A stretch of DNA of 64,000 bases from Echiichthys vipera. Its lineage: Eukaryota > Chordata > Actinopteri > Perciformes > Trachinidae. Below the pieces are notes generated by a model. The model worked only from the letters and a program-made list of their open reading frames with translations, searched no databases and was not told the DNA's origin. Where the stretch lies: assembly GCA_963691815.1 (NCBI GenBank), contig OY829656.1, positions 12,119,412-12,183,411 of the forward strand. Direction: 5' to 3'. A program made the translations under genes and the position numbers. Every line of letters begins with the position of its first letter. Positions within the stretch are counted from its first letter, which is position 1. This document shows, piece by piece, positions 1-45,900 of this stretch.

Positions 1-32607
<32,607 letters not shown>

Positions 32608-33003
32608 CTGTGTGTCTGACGTATACTCATATTCAGTTCTCAGCAAGAGGAGCCGCCCTACCCTCACCCTCCTTCTCTTCCTCCTCTCTGCACTGACAGA
32701 AAGGAGATCATGTCAGCATGGCCTCAACCCTCCCTAACTTTTAACACCATCCCCAGCTGAGCAAATTCTACCATAGCCACTCCCACCGTCAGAAACGATA
32801 ATGAATATAGTATTATATGTATATAACTATATATTTATAAACTTACTGAAGTGGAATGTTGGCGAGAATGGATGAATATTTGGCTGAGGCTGCAACAGAC
32901 ACTCTATACAAAATGCATTTCTGAGAGTGCGTTTGGTTTGTTAAGTCTTTTATTATTTAGTTTCTTGCTGTTGAGTTTCTGTTGTGCAGAGATCCTTGCC
33001 TGA

Positions 33004-33372
33004 TGTTGATTTTGCTGTTTCCTGGTAAGCTGCTATCGTCTGGCCAGAGCCGGACCCAAAGTGAGGAGACCCCACATCCCGCCCCCCACCCCCTCCGTCT
33101 CTCTCCTTGGCGGCGCTCGGATCTCCCGCAGCACGTCGTCTGACGGATCACTGTCGGAGCTCGGCGAGCATATCCTGCTGACGCCGCAGACACGTGGCGG
33201 GAGGGAACCCCCTCGCCCCTCGCGTCTGCCACCGGGAGATGTCCCGCTCTGTGGGAGTGAGATGCAGCTCTGCTGGGCTTGTCTGCTCCGCTCAAGTCTG
33301 AACACTAGTGTCGCAGCCCCGTATCACTTTGTACCTCAGCTCAGTGGAGGGACGGGGGGGACGTTAGGATGA
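33004..33372 (+). other. GC-rich ORF of unknown status within the lyst 3' UTR
   Basis: Open frame of about 120 codons after an in-frame TGA, ending TGA at 33370-33372; first ATG at 33061. The peptide is Ser/Pro/Arg-rich (RRPHIPPPTPSVSLLGGARI, then SRSTSSDGSLSELGEHILL) and looks more protein-like than the surrounding AT-rich UTR. I recognise no family. It may be an alternative end, a remnant, or just a CpG-rich block. Confidence 0.3.
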
Positions 33373-34072
33373 ATTGTTCCTTGTGTTGCCTGTTGTTCTC
33401 TCCTTCTTTTGCATGCTAGAATGATTCTGACCTTGACTGTATGTATGTGGATGTGACATTTACTGTCATGATACTCCTTTATTAAGGCCTGCCTTGGTTG
33501 AACCTGTCCTTTTTGCAGTGAGAAATGTTGATATTCATTAATTTATAAGAAGCACCGCGGAGGCTCATTTTTCCTTTCTTTCCTTCCCTTGTGTTTTACT
33601 GACTTAAACTGCCTGCCGCTCAAATTGCACTAAAACCCTTTCACTACTTAATATAGTTTGCTGAAATTCTGAGTAAGCAGTTAACAAACAGCATTAGATG
33701 TCTTAAGCTGGAGAAGAAGCAGAGAGGAATCTCCTGAACGCAGCATTCCTTAAAGGATGTGGGAGGGAGTAGTGGAGAGCATCAGCAGACTGAGGTTGGA
33801 GCAGTTAAGTTATGTGCTGTTGAGGTTCGCAGCTTATTTCAGGATCTTATACACTACACTGAAAAAACAATCGAGCAAACATTTCTTTCCTCAACCCACC
33901 CGTGGATCCATGCAGCTATTCTTTACATTCCCACTTAACCTACGGCACTTCCAGTTTGTCTTAGTATATGTGAAATGGTAGTCAAAGCACTTTTTTATCA
34001 GCTGCCGTTTAACTCAAGGAGAGCCAATGATCTGTGGACTTAACATGAACTGAGCTTTGATTTAATATCACT

Positions 34073-34078
34073 AATAAA
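34073..34078 (+). terminator. Possible polyA signal (lyst)
   Basis: AATAAA, 1.47 kb after the lyst stop. Confidence 0.4.
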
Positions 34079-35078
34079 TCTATTCCAGAAAGCAATATCA
34101 GACACGCAATAGGTCCTTTTTTTGTCATGTTTCATACGGGAAGAGAGTTTGTTTTAACACAGCTGTGAAAAAAAAGTTGTTCTGCCTTTTGTGTTGACTG
34201 CAGCGAGCCTTCTGTGGTGAAAAATGATGTCTTAAACTTCACACTTGCTGTTTGACTTGTTTACGAGAAAGGGAATATTTCTTCTTACATCACGTCATTC
34301 CTTTTGTGTTGTTCTTCTTTTTCTTTCTCAGCCCACCTGGACCCTTATGTGCAGCACCGGGCCTGTCTAAGACATGATGTTACTGTGTTTACTGTTTTAA
34401 AGCTTACAAGTGTATAAAGGTGTACGTCTATGAGAACCACAACCTTTTCTTTTCCCTCGAACATCCATGTGAGATTGTATGGGTTTTTGAGTGTCAAAAA
34501 GACGAGAGGAAAATGTGATAAGATGGTTGTTTGTATCTTTTTGCTTTCTGACACAGCAAGAAATATATTTTTTCTGTTGATAACTTAAGCTATGCATAAT
34601 TTAAGATCATTGTCTTGAGTTGCTGAAATTGTCATTGAATTGACCAGACTGAGGTTCTGAAAGGACATGTTTATGTTTCTTTTTCTTTGTATATATGTGC
34701 CAGTGTGTATGTATGGACAAACCAAGTGACGAGTATATTATAAATATATATAAATATTTGAAGAAATATGACCACATTTTGTCGTTTGTGTCCATTTCTC
34801 CCTTTGAGTGGTGCCTTCAGGGATATCTAACAAGAGAAGAAACCTGTGGTGATGCACAAATCACTGTATTGATCAGGGAAAAAATGATTATGATTCAAAT
34901 AGATGAATCAATATTTTTTTTTTATCTGGGTGAAAATTTCCTCCAAAGAGCTGTGTTGTTATGGATGAGGCCCAGCAGTTACTATGGAGCCAGGGTGGGG
35001 GTGGGGGGACCCGATGATGTCAAAGCTGATGTAAAAATGAAAAGGGGAAGCCTGCACATCTCAGGTGCCTTCTGCAGA

Positions 35079-35084
35079 AATAAA
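35079..35084 (+). terminator. Possible polyA signal (lyst, distal)
   Basis: AATAAA, 2.5 kb after the lyst stop, just before sequence that becomes CpG-richer toward gng4. Confidence 0.35.
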
Positions 35085-35479
35085 GCACATTAGGAAAATG
35101 AGCAGATCCTAATTCCATTTCTAGGCTATCTCGGTGCGTTTAGGGGCCAGCTTGGACAGTAGAAAACGCATCCTGGCTTGTTGCTGCTGCAGCTCCAGGT
35201 CCACTGATCGAGTGCTCCCTGCCCCGCAGTCTGCATCTGATCGTCATACAGAGGTTTCCCCCCCTGCTGCATGCGTAACATCTCTCCAAGTCCAGCCGTG
35301 GTGCTCACCAAGACCTCGCCGCTTGGATCTCTTCTTCCTACACGGAATACGCACGACTCACAGTGAGCGAATCGCTGAGGCGAGATTAAAACGCCAGGAT
35401 TTACCTTCTCTGGTTCAGTCCAGACCGAAACGAGGCTGGGATTTCCTCTTATCATTTGATATTTGACAGATCCTCTTTT

Positions 35480-35552
35480 TGTGTGAGAGTGTGTGTGTGA
35501 GAGAGAGAGAGTGTGTGTGCGCGCGCGTGTGTGTGTGTGTGTGTGTGTGTGT
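35480..35552. repeat. Compound GT/GA/GC simple repeat
   Basis: Alternating GTGT, GAGAGA, GCGCGC and GTGT blocks. Confidence 0.9.
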
Positions 35553-36435
35553 TGGGTGGAGTCAACCCGGAATTCTCCAAATTGGAAAAGCATTGGCACA
35601 TTTCAGGTAGGTCGGCGGCTGTAGCCTACATTAACGTGCTCATAGCCGAGCAACGCAGCGAAGCATCACGAGATGTTTAATGTCATTCCTTCATGCAAGA
35701 GCATTTGTTTTTCTCATGATGTGTGCTTGGCTGTTTTCTGCTCTAACGAGGGCCGCAGCTCGCACGGCATGTGTCCACAATTCAATCACCTTTAGGAATA
35801 AGAGTCGCCCATGTTTGACAGATCTGCATCAACAATTTGCATCGTTACACACGGACAAAACGCTGTGGACCCCGTTAGAGCTCCAAGTGTAGCCGTGCGA
35901 GCTTCAGGGTGGACGAATCGAGGGGAAACCTAAATGGGAAAGGCCTGATAGCTTCCTCCGAGGGTGTGATTAAAAGCTATAAATTGGCTTTAGAGCCACG
36001 AAGGGCGGGATGGGAAGATGAATTCACCGTCCGCATCCCCCCCCATTTACAAAAGATCTGCTTCATGATATCCGTTTAAATACACTTCAATTCGACTTGA
36101 TGCGATGAAAATGAAATGAATAAACAGCCCAAAAAAAATCCACTGAGTGTGGATGGATTCAGCAGCACCCCACCTCAGTGAAACGCTTTATATGCCCATG
36201 CACATTATTAGAAAACCCAGCTGTGGTCAGGTGTCATCTCCCTGCCGTCCCTGTGGCTGTCAGGCTGGGTCTTCTCTGGAGGGGGGTCAGGGGCCTTAAA
36301 AAAGGATTTAGGAATTACAAGGGTAGATGCACAGAAAGGGCTGACTGCAGTGGAGCAGTTGTATTGATGCACATTGTGAAGAAAGTTGAGAGCGTGAAGG
36401 TGAAGAGTGGACAGATGTGCTCCAGTTTGTTGGTG

Positions 36436-36580
36436 CTCTGAGAGAAAGGAAAGTTCCAGGTTTGATTCCCTTGGAAGGGTCCGAGGACTAAAAATTCAAA
36501 GGAAATTAGGCAACAAATATCTGCCAAAGTGCCCTTGAGCAAGTCACTTGAAACCATGCACGAGCACTGACTGTAAAATG
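36436..36580 (+). repeat. tRNA-derived SINE-like fragment
   Basis: CCAGGTTTGATTCCCT resembles a pol III B box, followed by AAAGTGCCCTTGAGCAAGTC and ACTTGAAACC, the body of a common fish SINE as I know it. The tRNA head is incomplete. Confidence 0.55.
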
Positions 36581-36838
36581 ACAAACTGCTGTCCAGTTGC
36601 TCGCCTTTAAGCTCCTTTTCTTTAGATAAAATTGAGCTTGGCTACTGTAAAAACAAATTCCCCCCGAGACAAAATGGGTCCTTTTAAATAAAAAAAGGTT
36701 GTGGCAGAGAATGGCTGGCTCCAATGGGGGGGGGGGGGGTTAGAGACACCGCCAGGGGGGCTGCTGCTTTGTGGATTTAATGTGATGTTCATTGACTCTA
36801 TGTGTCCCCCCTTTGTGCCTGTGTGTTGGGCGTCACAG

Positions 36839-36944
36839 GAGCACCATGAAGGACGGTATCGCCAACAACAGCACTGCCAGCATCTCTCAAGCCAGGAAAG
36901 CTGTGGAGCAGCTGAAGATGGAGGCCTGCATGGATAGGATAAAG
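36839..36944 (+). CDS. gng4: gng4 coding exon 1 (ATG at 36846)
   Basis: Acceptor gcgtcacag, then 7 nt of leader and ATG in good context (ACC before ATG). Encodes MKDGIANNSTASISQARKAV, EQLKMEACMDRIK, ending at donor gtacag in phase 0: 33 codons, the N-terminal helix that forms the coiled coil with G-beta. It matches human GNG4 (MKEGMSNNSTTSISQARKAV) nearly residue for residue. Confidence 0.95.
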
Positions 36945-39900
36945 GTACAGGGCTTTTATTTTTTTTTACCTGTGCTTGTCAGAAAATATGTTCTATTTAA
37001 CCAAACTATGCAATATGAGGATTTATTTATAAATAATGTCCATTATTCTAAAAACTCAGTCACAACCTGAATTGTTGGAAGCTTTGCATATTGCCACTTT
37101 ATGAAGCTTTGCTAGGTCTGTATATATTAGTGTGACTAATGTGATAACAAATCTGTGCGTAACCACTGATTTAGACAATATCCTCTTAATCTAATATCCA
37201 AACAAAGCGTGCTTAGAATTGGGAACACACATACTTGCCTGTCACGGCTTTTGTTTGCACACAATTAAATCAAAATAATCATTTATCAACGTAATAGTTG
37301 AAACGCTGATGCTATTGTCGTCCAAACACGTATTTAAAATAAATACATATCAATGAATCTGAGCAGTGCACCGGCTGACATGTTCATTCATCACAATGAA
37401 CAATGTAGTTTATTTTGACTCAATCCTTTATACACACACTGACCTGCTGCTGTAAATACTCACCAGTGCACCAAGGTGTATTAATCCGCAGCTCAAATGA
37501 GTCTCTTATTAATACACTAGAGAGTAACGTTTGATTGAAACTGCAGTGCCCAGCTGTTTTGGGAAATCACTGAGCTAATTCGACTGGTGTTTGAACAGGA
37601 ATGAAATATATTCATCTTTCACACTGACACATTTTTGGCTTTGGTCATTATGATGGGATTTGTTGTCATTTTTACACTTCAGTTTTTGTACAAATTAAAA
37701 AAACAATATGTAACAGTGTTGATTATTGAGCTTTAGCGGTGCTAAGACTTAGCCAGGCTAACTGTTTCCTTTTGTTTACAGTCTTTATGCTATGCTAAGC
37801 TAAGCTAAGCTAATCGGCTGCTTTGTCCAGCTTCACATTTACTGAATAGTGAGACTTGATAGTGGTATCGTTCTTCTCATCTAACTCTCCGCAAGTGTAT
37901 TTCAAAAATGTCATACTAAAACTGAATTTAAATGCAGAAAAAGGCCCTCATGCTGATTCCAATGTCCACCATCATGCAGTAGTATCCATGTCAGTGCATT
38001 ATGAATGCATTAACCCATTTATGGAATGGTACAGTAATAAACCATCACCATCCTCTTGTGTCTGTCCTTCATGGAGTCTCTGTTCTTCAAAGAGAACTCC
38101 ACCGAGCGCTGAGCTTCATTCTTTTAACAATATCATACAGTTAAAAAATCGGATCAAAATAACTGTAGCAGAACCAGAGATATCGTCTTTTAGGAGCGTG
38201 ACTAAGTTCCCCGCTTTGTATGTGACCGGGAAATATAGGACCATGTTCCCCGCTTTTCACAGAAAGGATCTGTTATTTTTCAACAGTCGGTGCTGAATTC
38301 CAAGGCAAATAGGTCTATGTAGACCCTAACCTAGGGATCCACCGATCTGATACCTGGATCGTATATCGGCTCCGATATTGACTAATTAGCTGGATCAGAT
38401 ATCGGATTAATGAGGCCAATCCAGTGTTTCAATCCATCCAATCTTTCTTATTAATATCATACACAGCAATACAGTTACAGCGATCTAGTCACTTAAATTC
38501 TATGTTTGCAACACCACCTAGGGTTTTATATCACATTTTAAAATATGTTTGCAGTGCACTTTACATGGAAGTGTTATTTATTTATTTTTGCTGCTAATGT
38601 ACACTTTGTTATTTGTTAATAAATAATGTTATGTACATTTATATCAAGGCTTAATGGTTGTGTCAAGCCTGATGCCTTCACTCACATGGACAGGTATACG
38701 GTTTATTCATGTAACAGTAGTATCGAATCGTATCGGGTATTGGGCGATACGCTCAGCCCAGGTATCGGTATCGGATTTGATCGGAAAAACTGGATCGGTG
38801 CATCTCTACCCTAACCCTACCGTAACCCTGACCCTGACAAAATGCTCAATGAAATCAGTGAAGGCATAGGCTTATAGGCCCGGGGAACATAGGGGTGACC
38901 CCTATTTTTTCATGGACACATTCTTCTTCCTCGTCAAAACATTGGGCCTACATCGCCCACAATGCAACTTGGCCACCGACGGTTCAGAAACAGATTCAGG
39001 TCTTTATGCTAGTTGCTAGTAGCGGCTAATGTAGCCTTAAGCCATGACTTGAAAACTTGAATTTTTCTGCCTCTATCAACATCACTTGAGTCAGTTTATC
39101 AGACTGTATGCAGCTCCCCCATACAACTTTATTCACACACACAAGCATTCATAATTGACCATAATTCAATAATTCCCATAAGTTATTCCAACAGCCAACT
39201 GCGGGGTGACAAAAAAACAACTTAGTTCAGTGCAACTTTTTCTGACAGGTGCCACATAAAGCTTGAGTTTACCTTGAAAGCACCGGTGTCAGCGCCTCCC
39301 TGTCAGTCTCCACTGTGCACAGCTGGGAGACGGAGGGATGTACCCAGAGGCACCCTGGGCTTCTGTGATTGTTGACCACTTCTGACATGAGTTTGCTACC
39401 GATTTAGGTCCTCTTTTCTGAGTGGGATCATAGAGATTGTCCCCAGCACTGTCTCATGCAGGCTTCTTCTCATCTTACATACAGTGTTTGATATCAGCAA
39501 GTGTACAGCAGGCTTATGAGCTTCAGGCCTCTGGTTCAAATTCCCAGTCGAAGCAACAAATGTGTGGCCACTTAAATTTGTTTGCTTGTTGCTTGTTGTA
39601 TTCCTGATATACCCATAACCTTCTACAGCTGAGACTTTACAGTGATTGTGAAGCAGTTCAGGCCTCATATAGATTATCTGTCCTCATCAAACATATCCTT
39701 GTTAAACATTGACTTTTGAGCCCCTTATGCTCTTTATGGTTGAGGTCATTCACCACGCTTAAAAATATCATCATATTCTTACTGTAAATAGAGATTTCTA
39801 TATTCCATTCATTAGATCAAACCACTGTTAGCAGATGATTTTACCGCATGATGCTTTCAACCCCAATAAGTGGCTATTGTTCATGTTACTGGCGTGGAAA

Positions 39901-42900
39901 GGGGCGGCTCTATGCAACTGTTCATGAATGACTTCTTGTGCAACCTAAGGCCGTGTCATCATCTCATTCGGTATGCTCCTCGTGCTCTGGGAATGATTGC
40001 TCCACAGCCCCGAGGCTGTTCGCTCAGCATTATAGCTAGGGCCTGGAAGCCTGCCATACACCATCATCCCTACTCAGCACAACAAGGGCTGCTTATACGA
40101 AAACCTTGTTTTCTTAAAAAACATAGTGATTATCCACAACGTGGTAATAAGGGTCTGGACAATGTTTCACAGAGACTTCTAATTTAACCTACAACTTGAC
40201 TTATTGTCTCATATACATCTTTTTCCAATATTTACTTATCTTATAATGAGAGGAGTTGGATTTAAAGGCGCCATATTGTAAATATTATATATATATTTCC
40301 ATTATAAAACAGGTTAAGGTGCTATATAAATACTGTGAAAGTATCAAAATGTTCAATCCACAGAGAAATGCACACAGCCTGTTTTCAGAAACTGTGACTT
40401 TAAACGAGCCGTCAGGACTTCTGTGCGGTTGTGATGTCACAACTATACTATATATAGGTAGAAAGTGATGTTACAGTGCCATTCCAGTGCAATGACGATG
40501 CAAAGACAAAGAGAGCACAAATGTGGTAGACCCAGAAACAACCAATTAGAGCAGACTGGCCTTTTTGTGGGAGGGGGTCTTAAAGAGACAGGAGCTAAAA
40601 CAGAGCATTTCAGACAGAGGGTAAATACAGGTATATTCAAACTGACAGAGAAAAATAAAGTCCTGTACAGTGTGTAAACATGTTCTAGTAGAAACCCAAA
40701 ATATAAGTATGAACCTAAAAAATGTGTCATTTTTTCATTGACTGTCACAACAACATCACCAACATCCAACATTGCAAAATACAATACTTACGTTTAAATT
40801 TGCAACAAAAAAATAAATTACCTTAAACACAAACCATGCAATATTACAACCAATATAACATAAAATAGAATAAAGTGTTTCATTATATCCCATTAATTGG
40901 TAAAAATGCTGAATTCCCTTTCTTTCAGCAGAAAGCATTACATTGAGTGCAAACCACATTCATACTGTAAATAAATTGCACATCAAATTATGAATCTTGA
41001 AGCCTCAGCATGTTCAGCCGAATTTTGTTGATGGTTTAATGGTAATGTTAAAAGGATCAGCCTGTGACATTATAATGTTATTTTTAATGCAACATTTTCT
41101 GTTGAGGAGGGTTTGCTGCTATAACTCAGCTGTGTTACGTGACGATTCACAAATTATACGATGCAACGTCAAAAGTTACAGTTTCAAATATTAAGGTCTA
41201 TTGTTTAGCTTAGTGTTATTGGTGGAGGTCCCGTGGATTGGCTTAGCTCACAGTGGCATGGACGTGGTACAAAGGACATGGTTCAATTTTATGAAAATAC
41301 ACTAATTAGGCTTCTTTATTTATTAACACTTCATTATAAAATACATTGGCATGTAAACATTATTTACTGATAAAGAAGTACGATAAAATCCCGTCTTGAT
41401 TTAAGGTGGAAAATCACGTGTTGTCCCATTTTAACAAACGTGATTTTCCAACATGGATCCCGGCATGGGGAGCATGAAGCTCTGCAGTTAATAGATTTTC
41501 TTGGGGATATGCAGCTAGCATAAACAAATTGGACAGAATATGCCATTTTAATACAGACTTTTGTGGTCAGTTGTTCAATACTTAATGTAGTGATGCAATT
41601 AGTAGTGATAGCCATCATGATTGACAAAACAACAAAGGCAATCAAATAATGTCACGGTATGGGTTACTGAGCAAGAGAAATGGCACCGGTTAAGTTATAA
41701 ACTGTTAATTATTAGCATGCATAATAACTTTCTGTCATGCCCAAACTAGTGTGCAAGGCAAAGAAACTCATTTATAGTGCTGCTGAAGGTGAAGGCAAGT
41801 GATAAAAAGTGTCAAATGTTGTTCTGTTAAATGAGCTGAGAAGTGTTCAGATCACATACTATCTGAATAGATCGGACTTGTCAGTTTTATTGTCACCTTA
41901 ACATTTTATGGGACAAGACACATCAGACTTGAACGCAAATGGATCTTAAATGTCACATCTGATATATATCGGGAAGACTTTCACTCTGTGACAAATGGTG
42001 GGTCCGACAATTATTTAAGCTTTTTGAATAATTGACTCATGCCCTCTCAATTTAACTGCAGTGTGGCGCATCTTTGCTCTTACGTGAAAAACCTTTTAAC
42101 AAGTTGAACCAAAACTTGAAGTTGTCACAGACAAAGAAGTGTTTTTTACAGGAAGACAAACAGGCATATCGGAGTTAATTCAGTGAGTTTTATAATAGGC
42201 CTAAATTGTAGTGAAGTCAAATGTGACATTAGTAAAGTTTGGTTTTCAGTCAACCACTATATGAGGACATTTATATGAAATATTTGACAAGAGGCACTGG
42301 GTTCACATATTGTGTTACTATTTGCATCAGTGCTCACATTTCTCAATTAATTCTTAGCTATAATAATGTTCCAACGAAAAAGTAATGAAAGCATTAAGGA
42401 GGAAAAACGTTTCCACTGATTTAGACACAGGCCACATGAGGCCTTAGGCATTTATAAATATTATATTAAACTTATTTATACTTGTGTAAGAGTTTTGCTA
42501 ATTCAAAAGTGAAAAATTACTTAATTCCTCCGATGGGAGCGTTGGTGTGTCCCTCTAAAAATAATCTTAGAAGCAGCATGATTTCACATCTGTACCATTC
42601 TCTCGGCAGCAGTGGTTGCATGATAGAAACTGAGGCGGGCAGCTGTTTGTACTTTAATAACCACTTGGCTCATCCGATGCGGAGATCCAAGTCATTCTTC
42701 ATTAACTGCCTCAGAATAGAGCTGCTGAAGTAGAACGTGGCCGTACATCAAAGCAAAGAAAAGAACAGAGAAAGAGCAGGAAACAGACAGTTGGCCACGT
42801 CTGGCGATCCCTTAAATTTAATTATGGATCTGATGAGGCAGAGTGTCTATGCGGTGACAAGAGGAGTCTCTGTGCTGCTGATGGAGGGATCACCACATTC

Positions 42901-45900
42901 TCATTAATTGCTCAATCAGCCAAAGGAATGTGATATGTGCTAATTAGAAGGACTCTCCTTCCGTCATGGGGCTGCGGTGTAATTACAGTCAGTCTGAGTC
43001 TAATGACACACGCCCTGCAATAGCACTTTTTGTCCTGTGGTCCTCAGCAGAAACCCTGACTGCAGTGGTATGATAATATTATTACTGCATTTACTTTGAT
43101 TATGAGAATAATTTAGCTGTTTAGTTGCATTGCATGTTAATGTTTTCACTTTGTGTAGACTGTGACTTGTGCCTGAATCAGGTCAAATAGAGAAATTTTA
43201 AATAACTATGCAGCTAAAATAATGAATCATAAAATATAGATACTGTATTGTGTCTTCTGAGTGAGCAGATCCATTTTAATATGACTCTCCTCTAAAGTAA
43301 CTGATATAATAGCTCTGTGTGTATGACCTTAAAGTAGCTGTACTTTGAAAAAGAAAAAAAAATGGAGAAAAAACCAGTTGGCTCCACATGGCTCTCACCC
43401 GCCGTTCCCCAACTTGATACTTGAAATACCGATATTTTGGGACGGCCGTCTGATACCACGCACAAGGCACACAAACAAGCAAACAGAGAAACTGATTACT
43501 CGCATAGTCACAGTGACTTAATTTTCTGCTCAGGACGCCATTACTCCACTATACAGTATATTATAGAAGATATTTGTTTGCTGCGTTGTGCTGAATATTG
43601 AGTACAGCCCCTTTAACACGGACAACCAGTCCAATCAGAACATGTGTTTTAGGCCCTGTTTTAGTGTCATTAGTTCCTTAGTTGTATTTTAGCGCAGATT
43701 ATCAAATGTTAGCATACTTTCAAGTTAAACTGTGATGGTGAAAAAGGGCGGCACGGTGGTATGGTGGTTAGCACTGTTGCCTCACAGCGAGAGGGTTCCA
43801 GGTTCAAAATCCCGGCTGGGGCCCTTCTGTGTGGAGATTGCATGTTCTCCCCGTGTCTGCGTAGGTTCTCTCCGGGTTCTCCGGCTTCCTCCCACAATCC
43901 AAAGACATGCATGTGTTAGGTTAATTGATGACTCTCAATTGCCTGTAGGTGTGAATGTGAGTGGTTGTCTGTCTCTGTTTGTCTCTATGTGCCCTACGAT
44001 AGACTGGCATCCTCGCGTGGTTTTGTGCGTTGTGCTCTCTTGTGAGAGCAGCAGTGGGTGAGGTGAAATGGCTGACAGGAGATCAGATGGCTCTGTCCTC
44101 CACGTAGATCCCTGAGCCCCTGCCGTCCCTCGGATGCAGCTGCTCCTCTGCTCTCCATTTACTGCCTTCCCTCCCGTGACCTCACACTTGGCTCCCAAGT
44201 TGAAACCTACATTCACATGCAGTCTGACTGTACTGTAAAATTTATAGCTACTGTTTGACTTTGACAAGTACAATATGCAACTTTTTTGCCTTGGGGCAGA
44301 AAGGGTGCAGTCCCACACTCCTTTCCCCTCAGCTGGTCAAGGTCCTGCCTTAACACCTGTCAGTCATCTTGATGAGCTGTCTCTTCCTATTGCCTGAGGC
44401 TGAGGTAACAGGCATCAGAGCAGTTGCTACAAGCAGTGTCGAGCCAAAAATGCAGACAACATGCACTTTCAGAGAAAAAAAGAGCCATGCAAAATTCTTC
44501 CAGATTTTGGACATGTCTCGTCTGATGCAAGTTTAGCTCCAAAAACCTTTCCTCTGAGAGTGAACACAGTGAGTTGCAGCTTCAGTGCACACGCCTAAAT
44601 TAAAACACACACAAGATGATTCACTTCCCTAGGTTCCCCATGCTCTAGTCACCTCTCAATATTCACCCATACAATATTTACGTTCAAAGGATAGAGAAAT
44701 GTAGCCTAACATCACCAGACTAATTCACAAATGCTTATTGATCTGGAACCTCTCAGTTAATTTTCAATTTCCAAAGGGGGTTATCAACGGCTGCAGACCA
44801 AAATGCTTCTGGAAGCAATTTGATAGACCAACAACCAATCAGAGCAATGAAACCTGACCTACAAATATGGTGCCGAACAACACTGCTACAAGTTGGGACG
44901 GGGCTTGATCCGTTTTGAAGCAGGAAAAAAATGGCTGCCCGGTTACGAACCTTCTCAAATCATAGCTAAACAGTACACTAAAATTTGTTTCTGAAAACAT
45001 TTGCGGAGAGAAGTAAGCCTTATGTGTCTAGTTTGACAGTTTGAGTGGACCTTCGTGAACCCGGTACGTTGGAAAGACCTGCACACTGGATGAAATTAGA
45101 ACAGTGAACAATGTGTCTCAAGTCAAGTCCAAGTCAAGTCCAGGTTTGTCCTTGGATGTCCCCTGGATCCAGTGGAGGTGATGGGATAAGCAGAATGATG
45201 GCTGGGCTACCATCCCTCTTGAACAAAAACACCCCACCCTTTGCAGGACACTCTGACAGCAGTGAGCAGCTCCTTCAGTGACAGGCTGCTTCACCCGCGC
45301 TGACCTGACAGATACCGCAGGTCCTTCCTTGCTGCTCCAGTCAGACTTTACAATCAACACTGCTCCAAGAAGACTGTACAAAACAGTTCAATGTTTACCT
45401 AACTGTGCAATATCAGTATCAATGTCAATATTTCCTCTGTATTCAATCTTAGTCTTAGTCTTTTGCTTTTTTACATATTTATCTTATCTTTTCTTTTTTT
45501 TACTGATGCCTCTGTATCCCCTTTGCTGCTCTTATACTGGCGCTCTGCCACTCATGCTTTTTTATATTTCTTACAAAACACAATATCTTCTAAACCCATC
45601 AAATGTAGTGATGTGCATGGCTAAATGGATGGAAATGTTGATCAGTCAGTCTGCCACTTTGATCCAGACTGAAAGATCTTAAGTATTTGATTAAGTCAGT
45701 ACAGACATTTAAGGTCCACACAGGATGAATCCTGATTACTTTTGTGATCCGCTGACATTCCTTCTAGTGCCACCATCAGGCTAGTCTCGCATTGTCAGAC
45801 CTCCACATGTGTCAGCACTAGAGTATGGTCTGGCTACACCGGCTTATCATCCACCATCAAACCAATCACGATCACCTTGGGGGAAGTTAAGCAGACAGTG

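Larger units (their letters stand above)
32608..35100 (+). other. lyst: lyst 3' UTR and downstream sequence
   Basis: No further lyst coding sequence after TGA. AT-rich overall except for a GC/CpG-rich block around 33040-33300. Candidate polyadenylation signals are AATAAA at 34073-34078 and 35079-35084; which is used cannot be decided from sequence. Confidence 0.65.
35101..36838 (+). promoter_or_regulatory. gng4: Probable gng4 promoter and 5' non-coding exon region
   Basis: The gng4 start codon sits only 7 nt inside an exon with a good acceptor at 36838, so at least one upstream non-coding exon must exist. 35101-35920 is richer in CpG than its surroundings. A possible first-exon donor is TTTCAG|GTAGGT at 35605. 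No TATA box or initiator can be fixed. A GT/GA-rich run (about 35480-35552), a SINE-like segment (about 36436-36580) and a G run (about 36726-36739) are also here. Confidence 0.35.

Noticed and set aside
32957..33305. Minus-strand ORFs opposite the 3' UTR GC block
   Set aside because: High GC leaves all frames open; the + strand frame looks more protein-like and is reported instead.
35126..35599. 157-codon minus-strand ORF before gng4
   Set aside because: Partly made of the GT/GA simple repeat; no family features.
35680..35892. 70-codon + strand ORF with a hydrophobic N-terminus
   Set aside because: Could pass as a small secreted protein, but has no homology I recognise, no conserved context and lies in a probable promoter region.
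38809..38840. Interstitial telomere-like run CCCTAACCCTACCGTAACCC
   Set aside because: Too short and degenerate to call a telomeric relic; noted only as a flank of the hAT MITE.
39500..39560. B-box-like GGTTCAAATTCCC, possible further SINE or tRNA
   Set aside because: No A box, no cloverleaf pairing and no known SINE body around it.
44740..45060. Possible interspersed repeat in the gng4 intron
   Set aside because: Some words look familiar, but I could not define ends, inverted termini or a second copy in the window.
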